64,000 nucleotides of DNA, taken from positions 1-64,000 of the forward strand of contig NZ_RQXT01000038.1 in the NCBI RefSeq assembly GCF_003863365.1, read 5' to 3'. The position numbers and the translations under genes are program-made. Of this stretch, positions 40,720 through 49,898 are shown in pieces; the stretch's first letter is position 1; each line of letters begins with the position of its first letter. The notes under the pieces were generated by a model. The model worked only from the letters and a program-made list of their open reading frames with translations, searched no databases and was not told where the DNA came from. The stretch is from Mesorhizobium tamadayense. GTDB taxonomy: Bacteria > Pseudomonadota > Alphaproteobacteria > Rhizobiales > Rhizobiaceae.

Positions 40720-41526
40720 TCACCCCCAGATCATCAGCGCCACCAGCCCGAGCCCGCCGACCACAAGGCGCCACCAGCCGAACAGCGAGTAGCCCTTGCG
40801 CGAGACGAAATCGAGCAGGAAGCGCACCACGAAGAGCGCGGTGACGAAGGCGGCGACGAAGCCGACGGCGATGATCGGCAGGTCCGCCGAGGTCAGCACG
40901 TTGCGGTTCTTGAACAGGTCGAAGGCGAAGGCGCCGACCATGGTCGGCATGGCGAGCCAGAAGGAGAACTCCGCCGCCGCGCGCTTGTCGACGCCCAAAA
41001 GCAGCGCGCCGACGATGGTCGAGCCGGAGCGCGAGGTGCCGGGGATGAGCGACAGGCACTGGAACAGGCCGATCTGCAGATAGAGCCTGGTCGGGAAGCG
41101 CTCGACGTCGTGGTAGAACGGCTTCAGCTTCAGGCGATCGACGGCGAGCAGCACGACGCCGCCGATGATCAGCATGATGCAGATCAGCCGCGGCGATTCG
41201 AACAGGAAGGTCTTGATGAAGTCATGCGCCAGCGCGCCGATGACCGCCGCCGGCAGGAAGGCGATCAGGATGCCGATGACGAAATGCCTGGTCAGCCGGT
41301 CGTGCGGCAGTTCGAGCAGCATCTTCCAGAGGCGGCGGAAATAGACGCTCAGGATGGCGAGGATCGCGCCGAGCTGGATCAGGATCTCGAAGGCCTTGGC
41401 GGTCGAATGGAAGCCGAGGAAATGGCCGGCGAGCAGGATGTGGCCGGTCGAGGACACCGGTATGAATTCGGTCAGGCCCTCCAGCAGGCCGAGCAGCAGC
41501 GCTTCGACGATGGTTTGGCTTTCCAT
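40720..41526 (-). CDS. uppP: Undecaprenyl-diphosphatase UppP (BacA)
   Basis: This 268-aa polytopic membrane enzyme recycles undecaprenyl pyrophosphate for cell wall synthesis and gives basal bacitracin tolerance. The two catalytic motifs are present: EGLTEFIPVSSTGHILLAGH near the N-terminus and SLIPGTSRSGSTIVGALLLG in the second half. The ATG at 41526 has GAGG seven bases upstream; a TTG at 41532 would add two residues. It is convergent with yraN and divergent from the GST gene. Confidence 0.95.
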   Translation of the reverse strand: MESQTIVEALLLGLLEGLTEFIPVSSTGHILLAGHFLGFHSTAKAFEILIQLGAILAILSVYFRRLWKMLLELPHDRLTRHFVIGILIAFLPAAVIGALAHDFIKTFLFESPRLICIMLIIGGVVLLAVDRLKLKPFYHDVERFPTRLYLQIGLFQCLSLIPGTSRSGSTIVGALLLGVDKRAAAEFSFWLAMPTMVGAFAFDLFKNRNVLTSADLPIIAVGFVAAFVTALFVVRFLLDFVSRKGYSLFGWWRLVVGGLGLVALMIWG

Positions 41527-41685
41527 TGGCAACCTCGAGTCGGGTGATGGCTGAAGAAAACGGCTTGCTTGTCACGGCGCGGAAGTCCCCCTATAGGTCG
41601 CAGCACCGTGACGGCCGCATGACGGGCCGCCAAGACTTACCGGCGCAGCGGGCGATTCGCCAGTGCGCCCTATCATCGCGGAACC

Positions 41686-42378
41686 ATGCTGACGCTTTTC
41701 CACCATCCGATGTTCGCCACTTGCCGGTTCGTGCGCCTCGCCTTCGGCGAGTATGGCGAGGAGCTGGCGCTGATCGAGGAGAAGCCCTGGACGCGGCGCA
41801 AGGAGTTTCTGGCGCTGAACCCGGCCGGCACGTTGCCGATCCTGCTTGCCGAAGGCGACGTGCCGATCGTCGGCGCCATGGTGATCGCCGAATATCTCGA
41901 CGAGACGCGCGGGGTGCTGAAGCGCGACAAGCGGCTGTTCGCCGAGGACCCTATGCAGCGCGCCGAAATCCGCCGCCTGACCGACTGGTATCTCAGCAAG
42001 GCCGAAAATGAGGTGACGCGGCATCTGGTGCGCGAGCGCGTGCTGAAGCCGGTCATGCCGGAGACGGCGGGCGGCGGCTCGCCCGATTCGGCGGCTATCC
42101 GCGCAGCGCGCGCCAACATCCGCCAGCACATGAAATACACCAACTGGCTGGCCGGCACGCGCCATTGGCTGGCCGGCAACAAGGTGACCTATGCCGACCT
42201 TGCCGCGGCCGCAACGCTTTCGGTGCTCGACTATCTCGGCGAGATCGACTGGCGCGAGCATGTCGCCGCGCGCGAATGGTATACCCGGGTGAAATCACGG
42301 CCGTCCTTCCGGCCGCTGCTCACCGACCGTGTGCGCGGCCTGTCGCCGGTATCGCATTATGCGGACCTCGACTTCTGA
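41686..42378 (+). CDS. Glutathione S-transferase family protein
   Basis: This 230-aa protein has an N-terminal thioredoxin-like domain (LTLFHHPMFATCRFVRLAF) with the glutathione-site segment NPAGTLPILL and IVGAMVIAEYLDE, then an all-helical C-terminal domain with GNKVTYADLAAAATLSVLDY. It has a Cys (ATCRFVR) near the usual catalytic position, as in beta/omega-like classes. The stop overlaps queG by 20 bp in the same direction, so the two are co-transcribed. Substrate unknown. Confidence 0.9.
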   Translation: MLTLFHHPMFATCRFVRLAFGEYGEELALIEEKPWTRRKEFLALNPAGTLPILLAEGDVPIVGAMVIAEYLDETRGVLKRDKRLFAEDPMQRAEIRRLTDWYLSKAENEVTRHLVRERVLKPVMPETAGGGSPDSAAIRAARANIRQHMKYTNWLAGTRHWLAGNKVTYADLAAAATLSVLDYLGEIDWREHVAAREWYTRVKSRPSFRPLLTDRVRGLSPVSHYADLDF

Positions 42379-43510
42379 TAAGGCCCGCCTGCGCGCGCTG
42401 ATCGACACGGAGGCGCGCCGCGCCGGCTTCGACGCCGTTGCCGTCGCCAGGCCGGACGCGATCCCGCTGGCGCCGGCGCGCCTGGCGGAATTCGTCGCCG
42501 ACGGTTTCCATGGCTCGATGGAGTGGATCGCCGAGACGATCGAGCGACGCGCTGAGCCGTCGACGCTGTGGCCGGAGGTGCGCTCGATCATCGTTCTGGC
42601 GATGAATTACGGTCCTGACCACGATCCGCGCGGCGCTCTTGCAAAGCGCGATCGCGGCGCGATCTCCGTCTATGCTCAGAATCGCGACTATCACGACGTG
42701 ATGAAGGGCCGGCTGAAGGAGATCGCGGGCAAGATCGTCGCGCGCGCCGGCGGCGACGTGAAGGTCTTCGTCGACACCGCGCCGGTGATGGAAAAGCCGC
42801 TTGCCGAAGCCGCCGGCCTCGGCTGGCAGGGCAAGCACACCAACCTGGTGAGCCGCGCGCATGGCTCATGGCTGTTCCTCGGCACTATCTTCACGACCGC
42901 CGAGCTCGAGCCGGACAAGCCGGAAGAAGACCACTGCGGCTCCTGCCGCGCCTGCCTGGACGTCTGCCCGACCGATGCTTTCCCGGCGCCATACCGGCTC
43001 GACGCGCGGCGCTGCATCTCCTACCTCACCATTGAGAACAAGGGGCCGATCCCGCACGAATTCCGCGAAAAGATCGGCAACCGCATCTATGGCTGCGACG
43101 ATTGCCTCGCCGTCTGTCCGTGGAACAAATTCGCCAGCGTCGCCTCCGAGGCCAAGCTTGCCGCGCGCAATGACCTGCGCGAGCCGCCCTTGTCTGAACT
43201 CTTGAGGCTCGACGACGCGACGTTCCGGTCCTTCTTCTCGGGCTCGCCGATCAAGCGCATCGGCCGCGACCGCTTCGTGCGCAACGTGCTGATCGCCGCC
43301 GGCAATTCGGGCGATGCTTCGCTGGCGCCCATCGTTCGCGGCCTGCTCGACGATGCCTCGCCGCTGGTGCGGGGTGCGGCCGTTTGGGCGCTGTCGCGAC
43401 TGGCGCCTCGGCGCGATTTTGCCAAGCTCGCCGCATCGGCCCTGCAGGCCGAAGACGATGCAACGGTGCGCGACGAATGGCTTTCGGCACTGCCGGATCA
43501 TGCAAAATGA
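42359..43510 (+). CDS. queG: Epoxyqueuosine reductase QueG
   Basis: This 383-aa cobalamin- and Fe-S-dependent enzyme performs the last step of queuosine synthesis in tRNA. Two 4Fe-4S clusters are visible in CGSCRACLDVCP and CDDCLAVCP, with LGWQGKHTNLVS and YGPDHDPRGALAKRDRGAIS upstream. The C-terminal region (VRGLLDDASPLVRGAAVWAL) is a HEAT-like repeat. The ATG at 42359 overlaps the GST gene. It is followed 20 bp later by an epimerase-like gene. Confidence 0.95.
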   Translation: MRTSTSDKARLRALIDTEARRAGFDAVAVARPDAIPLAPARLAEFVADGFHGSMEWIAETIERRAEPSTLWPEVRSIIVLAMNYGPDHDPRGALAKRDRGAISVYAQNRDYHDVMKGRLKEIAGKIVARAGGDVKVFVDTAPVMEKPLAEAAGLGWQGKHTNLVSRAHGSWLFLGTIFTTAELEPDKPEEDHCGSCRACLDVCPTDAFPAPYRLDARRCISYLTIENKGPIPHEFREKIGNRIYGCDDCLAVCPWNKFASVASEAKLAARNDLREPPLSELLRLDDATFRSFFSGSPIKRIGRDRFVRNVLIAAGNSGDASLAPIVRGLLDDASPLVRGAAVWALSRLAPRRDFAKLAASALQAEDDATVRDEWLSALPDHAK

Positions 43511-43530
43511 TCATTGAAGGGGGTTCATTG

Positions 43531-44436
43531 ATGGGTGAAAAACGCTTCTTCATCTTCGGCGCCGGCTATTCCGGCAAGGCCTTCGCGCGGGCCAATGAGC
43601 AGGGCGCGCCGATCTTCGGCACGACGCGCTCGCCGGAAAAGTTCGAAGCGCTGCGGCGGGCGGGCATCGAGCCGTTGCACTTCGACGGAGCGCTGACGCC
43701 CGGGATCGGCGACGCCCTTCGGCAAACGACGCATCTCATAATCTCGGTAGCCCCGGACGAGGCGGGCGATCCGGTGCTCAACGCCGTCGGCGAGACGATC
43801 CGGGCAAAGATGCCGTCGCTCAAATGGATCGGCTATCTCTCGACCGTCGGCGTCTATGGCGATCATGGCGGCGCCTGGGTAGACGAGAGCGCCGACTGCA
43901 AACCGGTGTCGAAGCGCTCGGCGATGCGGGTGGCGGCCGAACGGGACTGGCTGGCTCTTGGCCGGGAAATCGGAAAGCCGGTGGCGATCCTGCGATTGTC
44001 CGGCATTTACGGCCCCGGCCGCAACGCGCTGGTCAATCTCGAGGACGGCACCGCAAGGCGGCTGGTCAAGAAAGATCAGGTGTTCAACCGCATCCATTGC
44101 GACGACATTGCCGGTGCGCTGTGGCACCTGGCTGATAAGAATCTCGGCGGCGTCTTCAACGTCACCGACGACGAGCCGGCGCCGCCGCAGTACGTCGTCA
44201 CCTATGCCGCCGGACTGATGGGCGTCACACCGCCGCCGGAAATTCCTTTCGAGACCGCCCAACTTTCGCCCATGGCGCGTTCCTTCTATGGCGAGAACAA
44301 GCGCGTCGCCAACGCGGCGATCAAGGCGGCCGGCTACAGCTTTCGTTTCCCGAACTATCGGGTGGCGCTGGAGCGGATGTGGGCCGACGGCAACTGGCGG
44401 GACGGAGAGCCGCGCAGCCCGATGAAACGCTCGTGA
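43531..44436 (+). CDS. NAD-dependent epimerase/SDR-family protein (YeeZ-like)
   Basis: This 301-aa extended SDR-like protein has a Rossmann motif near the N-terminus (FFIFGAGYSGKAFARA, GxGxxGxxxA). It has YLSTVGVYGDHGGAWVDESA as catalytic-region segment and a later LRLSGIYGPGRNAL. The ATG at 43531 is preceded by AAGGGGGTT. The family includes nucleotide-sugar epimerases, but the YeeZ branch lacks a known substrate; the usual Tyr-x-x-x-Lys is not obvious. It follows queG and is probably co-transcribed. Confidence 0.85.
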   Translation: MGEKRFFIFGAGYSGKAFARANEQGAPIFGTTRSPEKFEALRRAGIEPLHFDGALTPGIGDALRQTTHLIISVAPDEAGDPVLNAVGETIRAKMPSLKWIGYLSTVGVYGDHGGAWVDESADCKPVSKRSAMRVAAERDWLALGREIGKPVAILRLSGIYGPGRNALVNLEDGTARRLVKKDQVFNRIHCDDIAGALWHLADKNLGGVFNVTDDEPAPPQYVVTYAAGLMGVTPPPEIPFETAQLSPMARSFYGENKRVANAAIKAAGYSFRFPNYRVALERMWADGNWRDGEPRSPMKRS

Positions 44437-44480
44437 TCGAAGCGTCGCGCATGGCATGATATGATTCGCACGCTGCGCCG

Positions 44481-44511
44481 ACGAATTTGACTGGCCAACG
44501 AATTTGACTGG
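44481..44511 (+). repeat. Short direct repeat before mepA
   Basis: ACGAATTTGACTGG occurs twice (44481-44494 and 44498-44511), with period 17. It lies just before the ribosome site of mepA and may be a small duplication or a paired binding site. Confidence 0.5.
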
Positions 44512-44527
44512 AGAGGGACCCGGCCTG

Positions 44528-45610
44528 ATGACGTTGCGATCGCTGCCCGACAGGAAGCCGTTCCTGACCGCCGCGCTTGCGCTGGTGACTTTAGCCGCGT
44601 TTGCCGCGGCCGCGATCTCGGCCGAGCCCCGCGCAAAAGACCTGTTCGGCGCCAAGAAGCTGCCGGCGGTGGCGCCGGCGCAATCCTTCGGCTTCTATTC
44701 CAAGGGCTGCTTCACCGGCGGCGTCGCCTTGCCGATGGACGGGCCGGCCTGGGAAGTGATGCGCCCCTCGCGCAACCGTCGCTGGGGCCATCCGGCGATG
44801 ATCGCGCTGATCGAGAAGCTTGCGCGCGACGCCCATGCCGACGGCTGGCCGGGGCTTCTGATCGGTGACGTTTCGCAGCCGCGCGGCGGCCCGATGATGA
44901 CCGGGCATGCCTCGCATCAGATCGGCCTCGATGCCGATATCTGGCTGACGCCGATGCCGGGGCGCCCGCTGACGATCGCGCAGCGCGAGACCATGAGCGC
45001 GACGCTGATGGTCAACGAGAAGACGCATCTGGTGAAGGACACGCTGTGGACGCCGGCGCATACGCGGCTTTTGAAGCGCGCGGCGAGCTATCCTGAGGTC
45101 GAGCGCATCCTCGTCAATCCCGGCATCAAGAAGAAGCTTTGCGACACCGTCACCGGCGACCGCTCCTGGCTGCGCAAGATCCGGCCGTTCTGGGGCCACG
45201 ACTATCACTTCCACATGCGCATCGGCTGCCAGCCGGGCTCGCCCGGTTGCAAGGCGCAGCAGGCGACGCCCGGCGACGACGGCTGCGGCAAGCCGCTGGC
45301 CTGGTGGTTCACCGAGGAGCCCTGGCGCCCGAACAAGAACCCGGACGCGCCGAAGGCACGCGACCTGATGACGATGGCCAACCTGCCGAGGGAATGCCAG
45401 GCGGTGCTCGCCGCGCCGGATGCGCCCTCGCTGGAGGCCGTGACCTATCGCGGCGCCGGCGCGGCCACGGTCGCGGCCGCCAAGCCGCAGGTGACCGAGC
45501 CGGCCGAGACGATCTCCAGCGGCGCGGCGACGCTGCCGGCCCAGGCCAGCGCCTTCGCTCCGACGCCCGCGATCGGCATTCCGCTGCCGCGGCCCAGACC
45601 GGGAAACTGA
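44528..45610 (+). CDS. mepA: Penicillin-insensitive murein endopeptidase MepA
   Basis: This 360-aa peptidase of family M74 cleaves cross-links in peptidoglycan in the periplasm. An N-terminal signal peptide (about residues 1-33, FLTAALALVTLAAFAAAAIS) precedes the mature domain. Zinc ligands are in MTGHASHQIGLDADIWL and WGHDYHFHMRIGC. A Pro/Ala-rich C-terminal tail (after about residue 300) is longer than in E. coli MepA. The ATG at 44528 follows GAGAGGGA. It stands after the epimerase gene. Confidence 0.93.
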   Translation: MTLRSLPDRKPFLTAALALVTLAAFAAAAISAEPRAKDLFGAKKLPAVAPAQSFGFYSKGCFTGGVALPMDGPAWEVMRPSRNRRWGHPAMIALIEKLARDAHADGWPGLLIGDVSQPRGGPMMTGHASHQIGLDADIWLTPMPGRPLTIAQRETMSATLMVNEKTHLVKDTLWTPAHTRLLKRAASYPEVERILVNPGIKKKLCDTVTGDRSWLRKIRPFWGHDYHFHMRIGCQPGSPGCKAQQATPGDDGCGKPLAWWFTEEPWRPNKNPDAPKARDLMTMANLPRECQAVLAAPDAPSLEAVTYRGAGAATVAAAKPQVTEPAETISSGAATLPAQASAFAPTPAIGIPLPRPRPGN

Positions 45611-45691
45611 CGCCAAACCGGCTTTCCCTTTGCAAGTCCATGCGCTAGTTCAACGAACAGGCAGGCGGCCGGAACGGGACGAGCAGAGAGC

Positions 45692-46711
45692 ATGGTAGGC
45701 GAAGACGACATAGCGCTGCGGTTTCCGGTCCTGATCGGCGACATCGGCGGCACCAATGCGCGTTTCTCGATCGTGCTCGACGCCAATTCGGAAGCGACCG
45801 AGCCGCAGATCGTCCAGACGGCCAATTTCGAGACGATCGACGAGGCGATCCAGGCGGCGGTGCTCGACCGCTCGTCGATCCAGCCGCATTCGGCGGTGCT
45901 GGCGGTTGCCGGGCCGGTCGACGGGGACAAGATCCGGCTCACCAACTGCCCCTGGGTGGTCAAGCCGCGCCAGATGTTTGCCAATCTGGGCCTGAGCGAG
46001 ATCGTCGTGCTCAACGATTTCGAGGCGCAGGCGCTGGCGGTGGTGGCGCTCGGCGAAGAGCACATGGAAAAGATCGGCGGCGGCTCGCCGGAGCCGAGCG
46101 CGGGCCGGGTCGTGCTCGGCCCCGGTACCGGGCTCGGCGTCGCCGGGCTGATCTACGCGCTTCGCCACTGGATACCGGTGCCGGGCGAGGGCGGGCACAT
46201 GGACATCGGCCCGCGCACGCCGCGCGACTTCGAGGTGTTCCCGCATATCGAAAAGCTCGAGGGCCGTATTTCCGGCGAGCAGATCCTGTGCGGCCGCGGG
46301 CTGGTCAATCTCTATCGCGCCGTGGCCAAGGCCGACGCCAGGCCGACACCCTTCACCACGCCGGCCGAGATCACCGCTGCCGCGCTCGCCAAATCCGACC
46401 CGGTGGCGGAAGAGGCGCTGTCGTTGTTCGTCACCTGCCTCGGCCGCACAGCGGGCGACCTGGCGCTGGTATTCAAGAGCCGCGGCGGCGTGTTCCTGAC
46501 CGGCGGCATCGCGCAGAAGATCGTGCCGGCGCTGAAAGCCGGCAATTTCCGCGCCGCCTTCGAGGATAAGGCGCCGCACCGCGCGCTGATGCGCTCGATG
46601 CCGGTCTATGTCATCACGCATCCGCTGGCGGCGCTTCTCGGCCTGGCCGCCTATGCCAGGACCCCGTCGCTGTTCGGCGTCCAGACCGCGGGACGGCACT
46701 GGCGGGCGTAA
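45692..46711 (+). CDS. glk: Glucokinase
   Basis: This 339-aa bacterial glucokinase phosphorylates glucose with ATP at the entry of glycolysis or the Entner-Doudoroff path. Motifs are LIGDIGGTNARFSIVLD (phosphate 1), LTNCPWVVKP, VVLNDFEAQALAV (with the catalytic Asp) and VVLGPGTGLGVAGLIYAL. It has PVPGEGGHMDIGPRTP and a C-terminal GGVFLTGGIAQK. The gene stands alone, followed by a family A palindrome. Confidence 0.95.
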   Translation: MVGEDDIALRFPVLIGDIGGTNARFSIVLDANSEATEPQIVQTANFETIDEAIQAAVLDRSSIQPHSAVLAVAGPVDGDKIRLTNCPWVVKPRQMFANLGLSEIVVLNDFEAQALAVVALGEEHMEKIGGGSPEPSAGRVVLGPGTGLGVAGLIYALRHWIPVPGEGGHMDIGPRTPRDFEVFPHIEKLEGRISGEQILCGRGLVNLYRAVAKADARPTPFTTPAEITAAALAKSDPVAEEALSLFVTCLGRTAGDLALVFKSRGGVFLTGGIAQKIVPALKAGNFRAAFEDKAPHRALMRSMPVYVITHPLAALLGLAAYARTPSLFGVQTAGRHWRA

Positions 46712-46777
46712 GGCCGGGTCGCGGCGGTTTGGGCAGGACCAACGTCTGCGGTTTGGCCCGTCGAAACTAGCCCAGCT

Positions 46778-46960
46778 TCGTCATTCCAGGGCGAAGCAGG
46801 AGCGAAGTTCCGTCGCGGAGTCCCTGGAATCCATGCCGTGACGTTAGCCGAGGAATGCGACGGTGCAGAATTCTGCACCGTGGGCGGCACCTCGATGTAA
46901 CGGCATGGATCCTGGGTCTGCGCCGCGTCGCTTCGCTCCTTGCTCCGCCCCAGGATGAAC
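46778..46960. repeat. Family A composite palindrome, full copy
   Basis: The left arm opens TTCGTCATTCCAGGGCGAAG; a perfect 20-bp palindrome GGTGCAGAATTCTGCACC plus one base each side lies at 46861-46880; the right arm runs from GGCATGGATCCTGGGTCTGC to CCCCAGGATGAACG. It fills much of the gap between glk and the ABC exporter gene; no gene is seen in 46961-47131. Confidence 0.85.
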
Positions 46961-47131
46961 GAACCTGTGCGTTCGCCAAGCACCGAACTTTCCCAACCTG
47001 TAACAAGTTCTTGGGGCCTGGACACCAGGTCGTGAATGATCCGCGACGAAGTTTCGCCATAGGCAAGCCGCGACGAGGACGTTAAGAGGGGTGCCAAAAT
47101 CTCCAAACGGAACCACGAAACGACCCTCGAT

Positions 47132-48988
47132 TTGAATCAGCTTCAACATCAAGCGAAGGCCCCGCCGGGCGAAACCTGGGCTATACTGCGCCGCATCATC
47201 GCCGAGAACGGCCGTGAATACCGCTGGTCCTACGTCGTCGCCATCACCTGCTCGCTGGTCGTTTCGGGCACGACGGCCTTCGCCGCCTGGATCATGAGCC
47301 CGGTCATCAACCAGATCTTCTACGACCGGCGCAGCGACCTGATCTTGCTGATCTGCGCCGGCATCATGGGCTCTTTCGTGCTGCGCGGGCTTGCCACCTA
47401 CGGCCAGGCGGTGACGCTGTCCAGGATCGGCAACAATCTGGTGGCCCGCTACCAGCGCCGCATCTTCGACCATCTGATGAAGCTCGGCGTCGGCTTCTTC
47501 ACCGACACGCGTTCCGGGCAGCTCGCGGCGCGGGTCAACGAGAACATCAACGGCATCCGTGACCTGCTGTCGATGACGCTGACCTCGATCGCGCGGGACG
47601 GGGTGTCGCTGATCGGTCTCATCGGCGTCATGATCTATCAGGACCCGCTCCTGTCGCTCTCCTCGCTGCTGATCGGGCCGCCGCTGATCTATGCCGTCGT
47701 CTATCTGCAGCGCCGCGTTCGCCGCATCTCGCGCGAATCCGTGCAGATCAACTCGCGGCTGATCGGCGCCATGCAGGAAGCGACGCAGGGCATCGCCATC
47801 GTCAAGGCCTTCACCATGGAAGACGAGCTGTCGCGGCGCATCGGCCAGCTCTCGGAGAGCGCCGAGCAGCGCGGCAACAAGATCTCGCGCGTGTCGGAGC
47901 GGCTGACGCCGATTTCCGACATGCTGGCCGGGCTCGCCGTCACCGGCGTCATCGCCTATTCCGGCTACCGCGCGCTGGTCCTCGGGCAGCCGCCGGGGGC
48001 GGTCTTCTCCTTCATCACGGCGCTGATCCTCGCCTACGACCCGGCGCGCCGGCTGGCGCGCATGCAGGTCGGCATGGAGCGATCGCTGGTCAATGCGCGC
48101 ATGATCTACGAACTGCTCGACCTCGAGCCGCAGCAGGGCGACGCGCCCGGCGCGGCCGAGGCCAGGATCACCAGCGGCGAGGTACGCTTCGACAATGTCA
48201 CCTTCAGTTATGCCGAAGACATGCCGGTGCTGCGGAACCTGAGCTTCACCGCCGCCGCAGGCAAGGTCACCGCGATCGTCGGCGCCTCCGGCGCCGGCAA
48301 GTCGACGCTGGTGGCGCTTTTGCAGCGCTTTTACGACGTCGACAGCGGCAACATCACAGTCGACGGCCAGGACATCTCAAAGGTGACCAAGCAGTCGCTG
48401 CGCCAATCGATCGCCTATGTCTCGCAAGCGCCCTACCTGTTCGAAGGCACGATCCGCGACAACATCCGCTACGGCCGGCTCTCAGCCACCGATGCCGAGA
48501 TCGAGCAGGCGGCCAGCCAGGCCGCCGCGGACGACTTCATCCGCCAGCAGCCGCAAGGCTTTGACACGCCGGTCGGCGAGAACGGCGTGACGCTGTCGGG
48601 CGGCCAGCGCCAGCGCGTCTCGATCGCCCGCGCCATCGTGCGCCAGGCGCCGATCCTGTTGCTCGACGAGGCGACCTCGGCGCTCGACAACGAGGCGGAA
48701 GCGCGCGTCCAGGAAGCGCTGACCCATGTCATGGCAGGGCGCACCACCATCGTGATCGCGCACCGGCTGTCGACCGTGGTCAATGCCGACCACATCATCG
48801 TGCTGGAAGAAGGCCGACTGGTCGAGCAGGGCACGCATGCCACGCTGATGGCCGACCCGCACAGCGTCTATGCCCGCTTCCACCGTGTGCAGGGCAAGAA
48901 GGGGCTGGGGCTTGTCGACGACGCCAAGCCAATCCAAACTCCGCTGCCGCGCACGCGCGCGAAGAAGGCTGTCAGGAGAAGCGCATGA
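47132..48988 (+). CDS. MsbA-like ABC exporter (fused permease-ATPase)
   Basis: This 618-aa half-transporter has an N-terminal six-helix membrane domain (about 25-330) and a C-terminal ATPase. ATPase motifs are Walker A VGASGAGKST, Q-loop SQAPYLFEG, signature LSGGQRQR, Walker B ILLLDEATSALD and the H-loop IAHRLS. It resembles MsbA/LipA-type lipid or multidrug flippases working as homodimers. The start is probably TTG at 47132 (next ATG would cut the first helix); the ribosome site is weak. It overlaps dapB by ATGA. Confidence 0.9.
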   Translation: MNQLQHQAKAPPGETWAILRRIIAENGREYRWSYVVAITCSLVVSGTTAFAAWIMSPVINQIFYDRRSDLILLICAGIMGSFVLRGLATYGQAVTLSRIGNNLVARYQRRIFDHLMKLGVGFFTDTRSGQLAARVNENINGIRDLLSMTLTSIARDGVSLIGLIGVMIYQDPLLSLSSLLIGPPLIYAVVYLQRRVRRISRESVQINSRLIGAMQEATQGIAIVKAFTMEDELSRRIGQLSESAEQRGNKISRVSERLTPISDMLAGLAVTGVIAYSGYRALVLGQPPGAVFSFITALILAYDPARRLARMQVGMERSLVNARMIYELLDLEPQQGDAPGAAEARITSGEVRFDNVTFSYAEDMPVLRNLSFTAAAGKVTAIVGASGAGKSTLVALLQRFYDVDSGNITVDGQDISKVTKQSLRQSIAYVSQAPYLFEGTIRDNIRYGRLSATDAEIEQAASQAAADDFIRQQPQGFDTPVGENGVTLSGGQRQRVSIARAIVRQAPILLLDEATSALDNEAEARVQEALTHVMAGRTTIVIAHRLSTVVNADHIIVLEEGRLVEQGTHATLMADPHSVYARFHRVQGKKGLGLVDDAKPIQTPLPRTRAKKAVRRSA

Positions 48989-49806
48989 GCGAAACGGGCG
49001 ATATGGGCCTTGTGGTGGTCGGCGCCGCCGGTCGGATGGGCCAGACGCTGATCCGCGCCATCCACACGATCCCCGGCGCTCGCGTTGCCGGCGCTGTCGA
49101 ACGACCGGGCTCGCCCTATCTCGGCAAGGATGCCGGCGAGCTTGCCGGCATCGGCATCATCAACGTGCCGATCGTCGACGACCCGCTGCCGGCTTTCGCC
49201 AAGGCCGACGGCGTGCTCGACTTCACCGCACCCGGCGCAAGCGTCGAATTCGCCGGCTATGCCGCGCAGGCGCGCATCGTCCATGTCATCGGCACGACCG
49301 GCTGCTCGGCCGACGACGATGCGAAGATCGCGGCGGCGGCCCGCCATGCGACAATCGTCAAATCCGGCAATATGAGCCTTGGCGTCAACCTGCTGGCGGT
49401 GCTGGTGGAGCAGGCGGCACGCGCGCTCGACCCGCAAGATTTCGACATCGAGATCCTGGAGATGCATCACAAGCACAAGGTCGACGCGCCGTCCGGCACG
49501 GCGCTGCTGCTCGGCGAAGCGGCGGCGACGGGCAGAGCAATCGCTCTCGAGGACAACAGCGTGCGGGCGCGCGACGGCCACACCGGCGTGCGCAAGGCAG
49601 GCACGATCGGCTTCGCCGCGCTGCGCGGCGGCTCGGTGGTCGGCGACCACAGCGTGATCCTGGCCGGAACCGGCGAGCGCATCACGCTTGCCCACCATGC
49701 CGAGGACCGGGCGATCTTCGCCCGCGGCGCCGTCAAGGCAGCGCTTTGGGCGCGCGGCAGAAAGCCCGGGCTCTATTCCATGCGAGACGTGCTCGGCCTG
49801 AGCTGA
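48985..49806 (+). CDS. dapB: 4-hydroxy-tetrahydrodipicolinate reductase
   Basis: This 273-aa enzyme reduces HTPA with NAD(P)H in lysine/diaminopimelate synthesis. The nucleotide motif VVVGAAGRMGQTLIRAI is near the N-terminus; the catalytic motif is EMHHKHKVDAPSGTALLL. It has VKSGNMSLGVNLLAVLVEQA, as in all DapB. The ATG overlaps the stop of the ABC exporter gene (ATGA). gpmA follows 92 bp later. Confidence 0.97.
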   Translation: MSETGDMGLVVVGAAGRMGQTLIRAIHTIPGARVAGAVERPGSPYLGKDAGELAGIGIINVPIVDDPLPAFAKADGVLDFTAPGASVEFAGYAAQARIVHVIGTTGCSADDDAKIAAAARHATIVKSGNMSLGVNLLAVLVEQAARALDPQDFDIEILEMHHKHKVDAPSGTALLLGEAAATGRAIALEDNSVRARDGHTGVRKAGTIGFAALRGGSVVGDHSVILAGTGERITLAHHAEDRAIFARGAVKAALWARGRKPGLYSMRDVLGLS

Positions 49807-49831
49807 GGCGGCTCTCAACTTCTTTTCTTCT

Positions 49832-49876
49832 GCAATTCCGGACGGAAAGCCGCCACACACTTTTCCTGGAATTGCT
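49832..49876. repeat. Family C intergenic palindrome before gpmA
   Basis: GCAATTCCGGACGGAAAGCC at the left pairs with TTTTCCTGGAATTGC at the right. A second copy is at 62315-62385. It lies in the leader of gpmA, 22 bp before the start codon. Confidence 0.75.
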
Positions 49877-49898
49877 CAAACCACGTAGAGGAGCAAAC

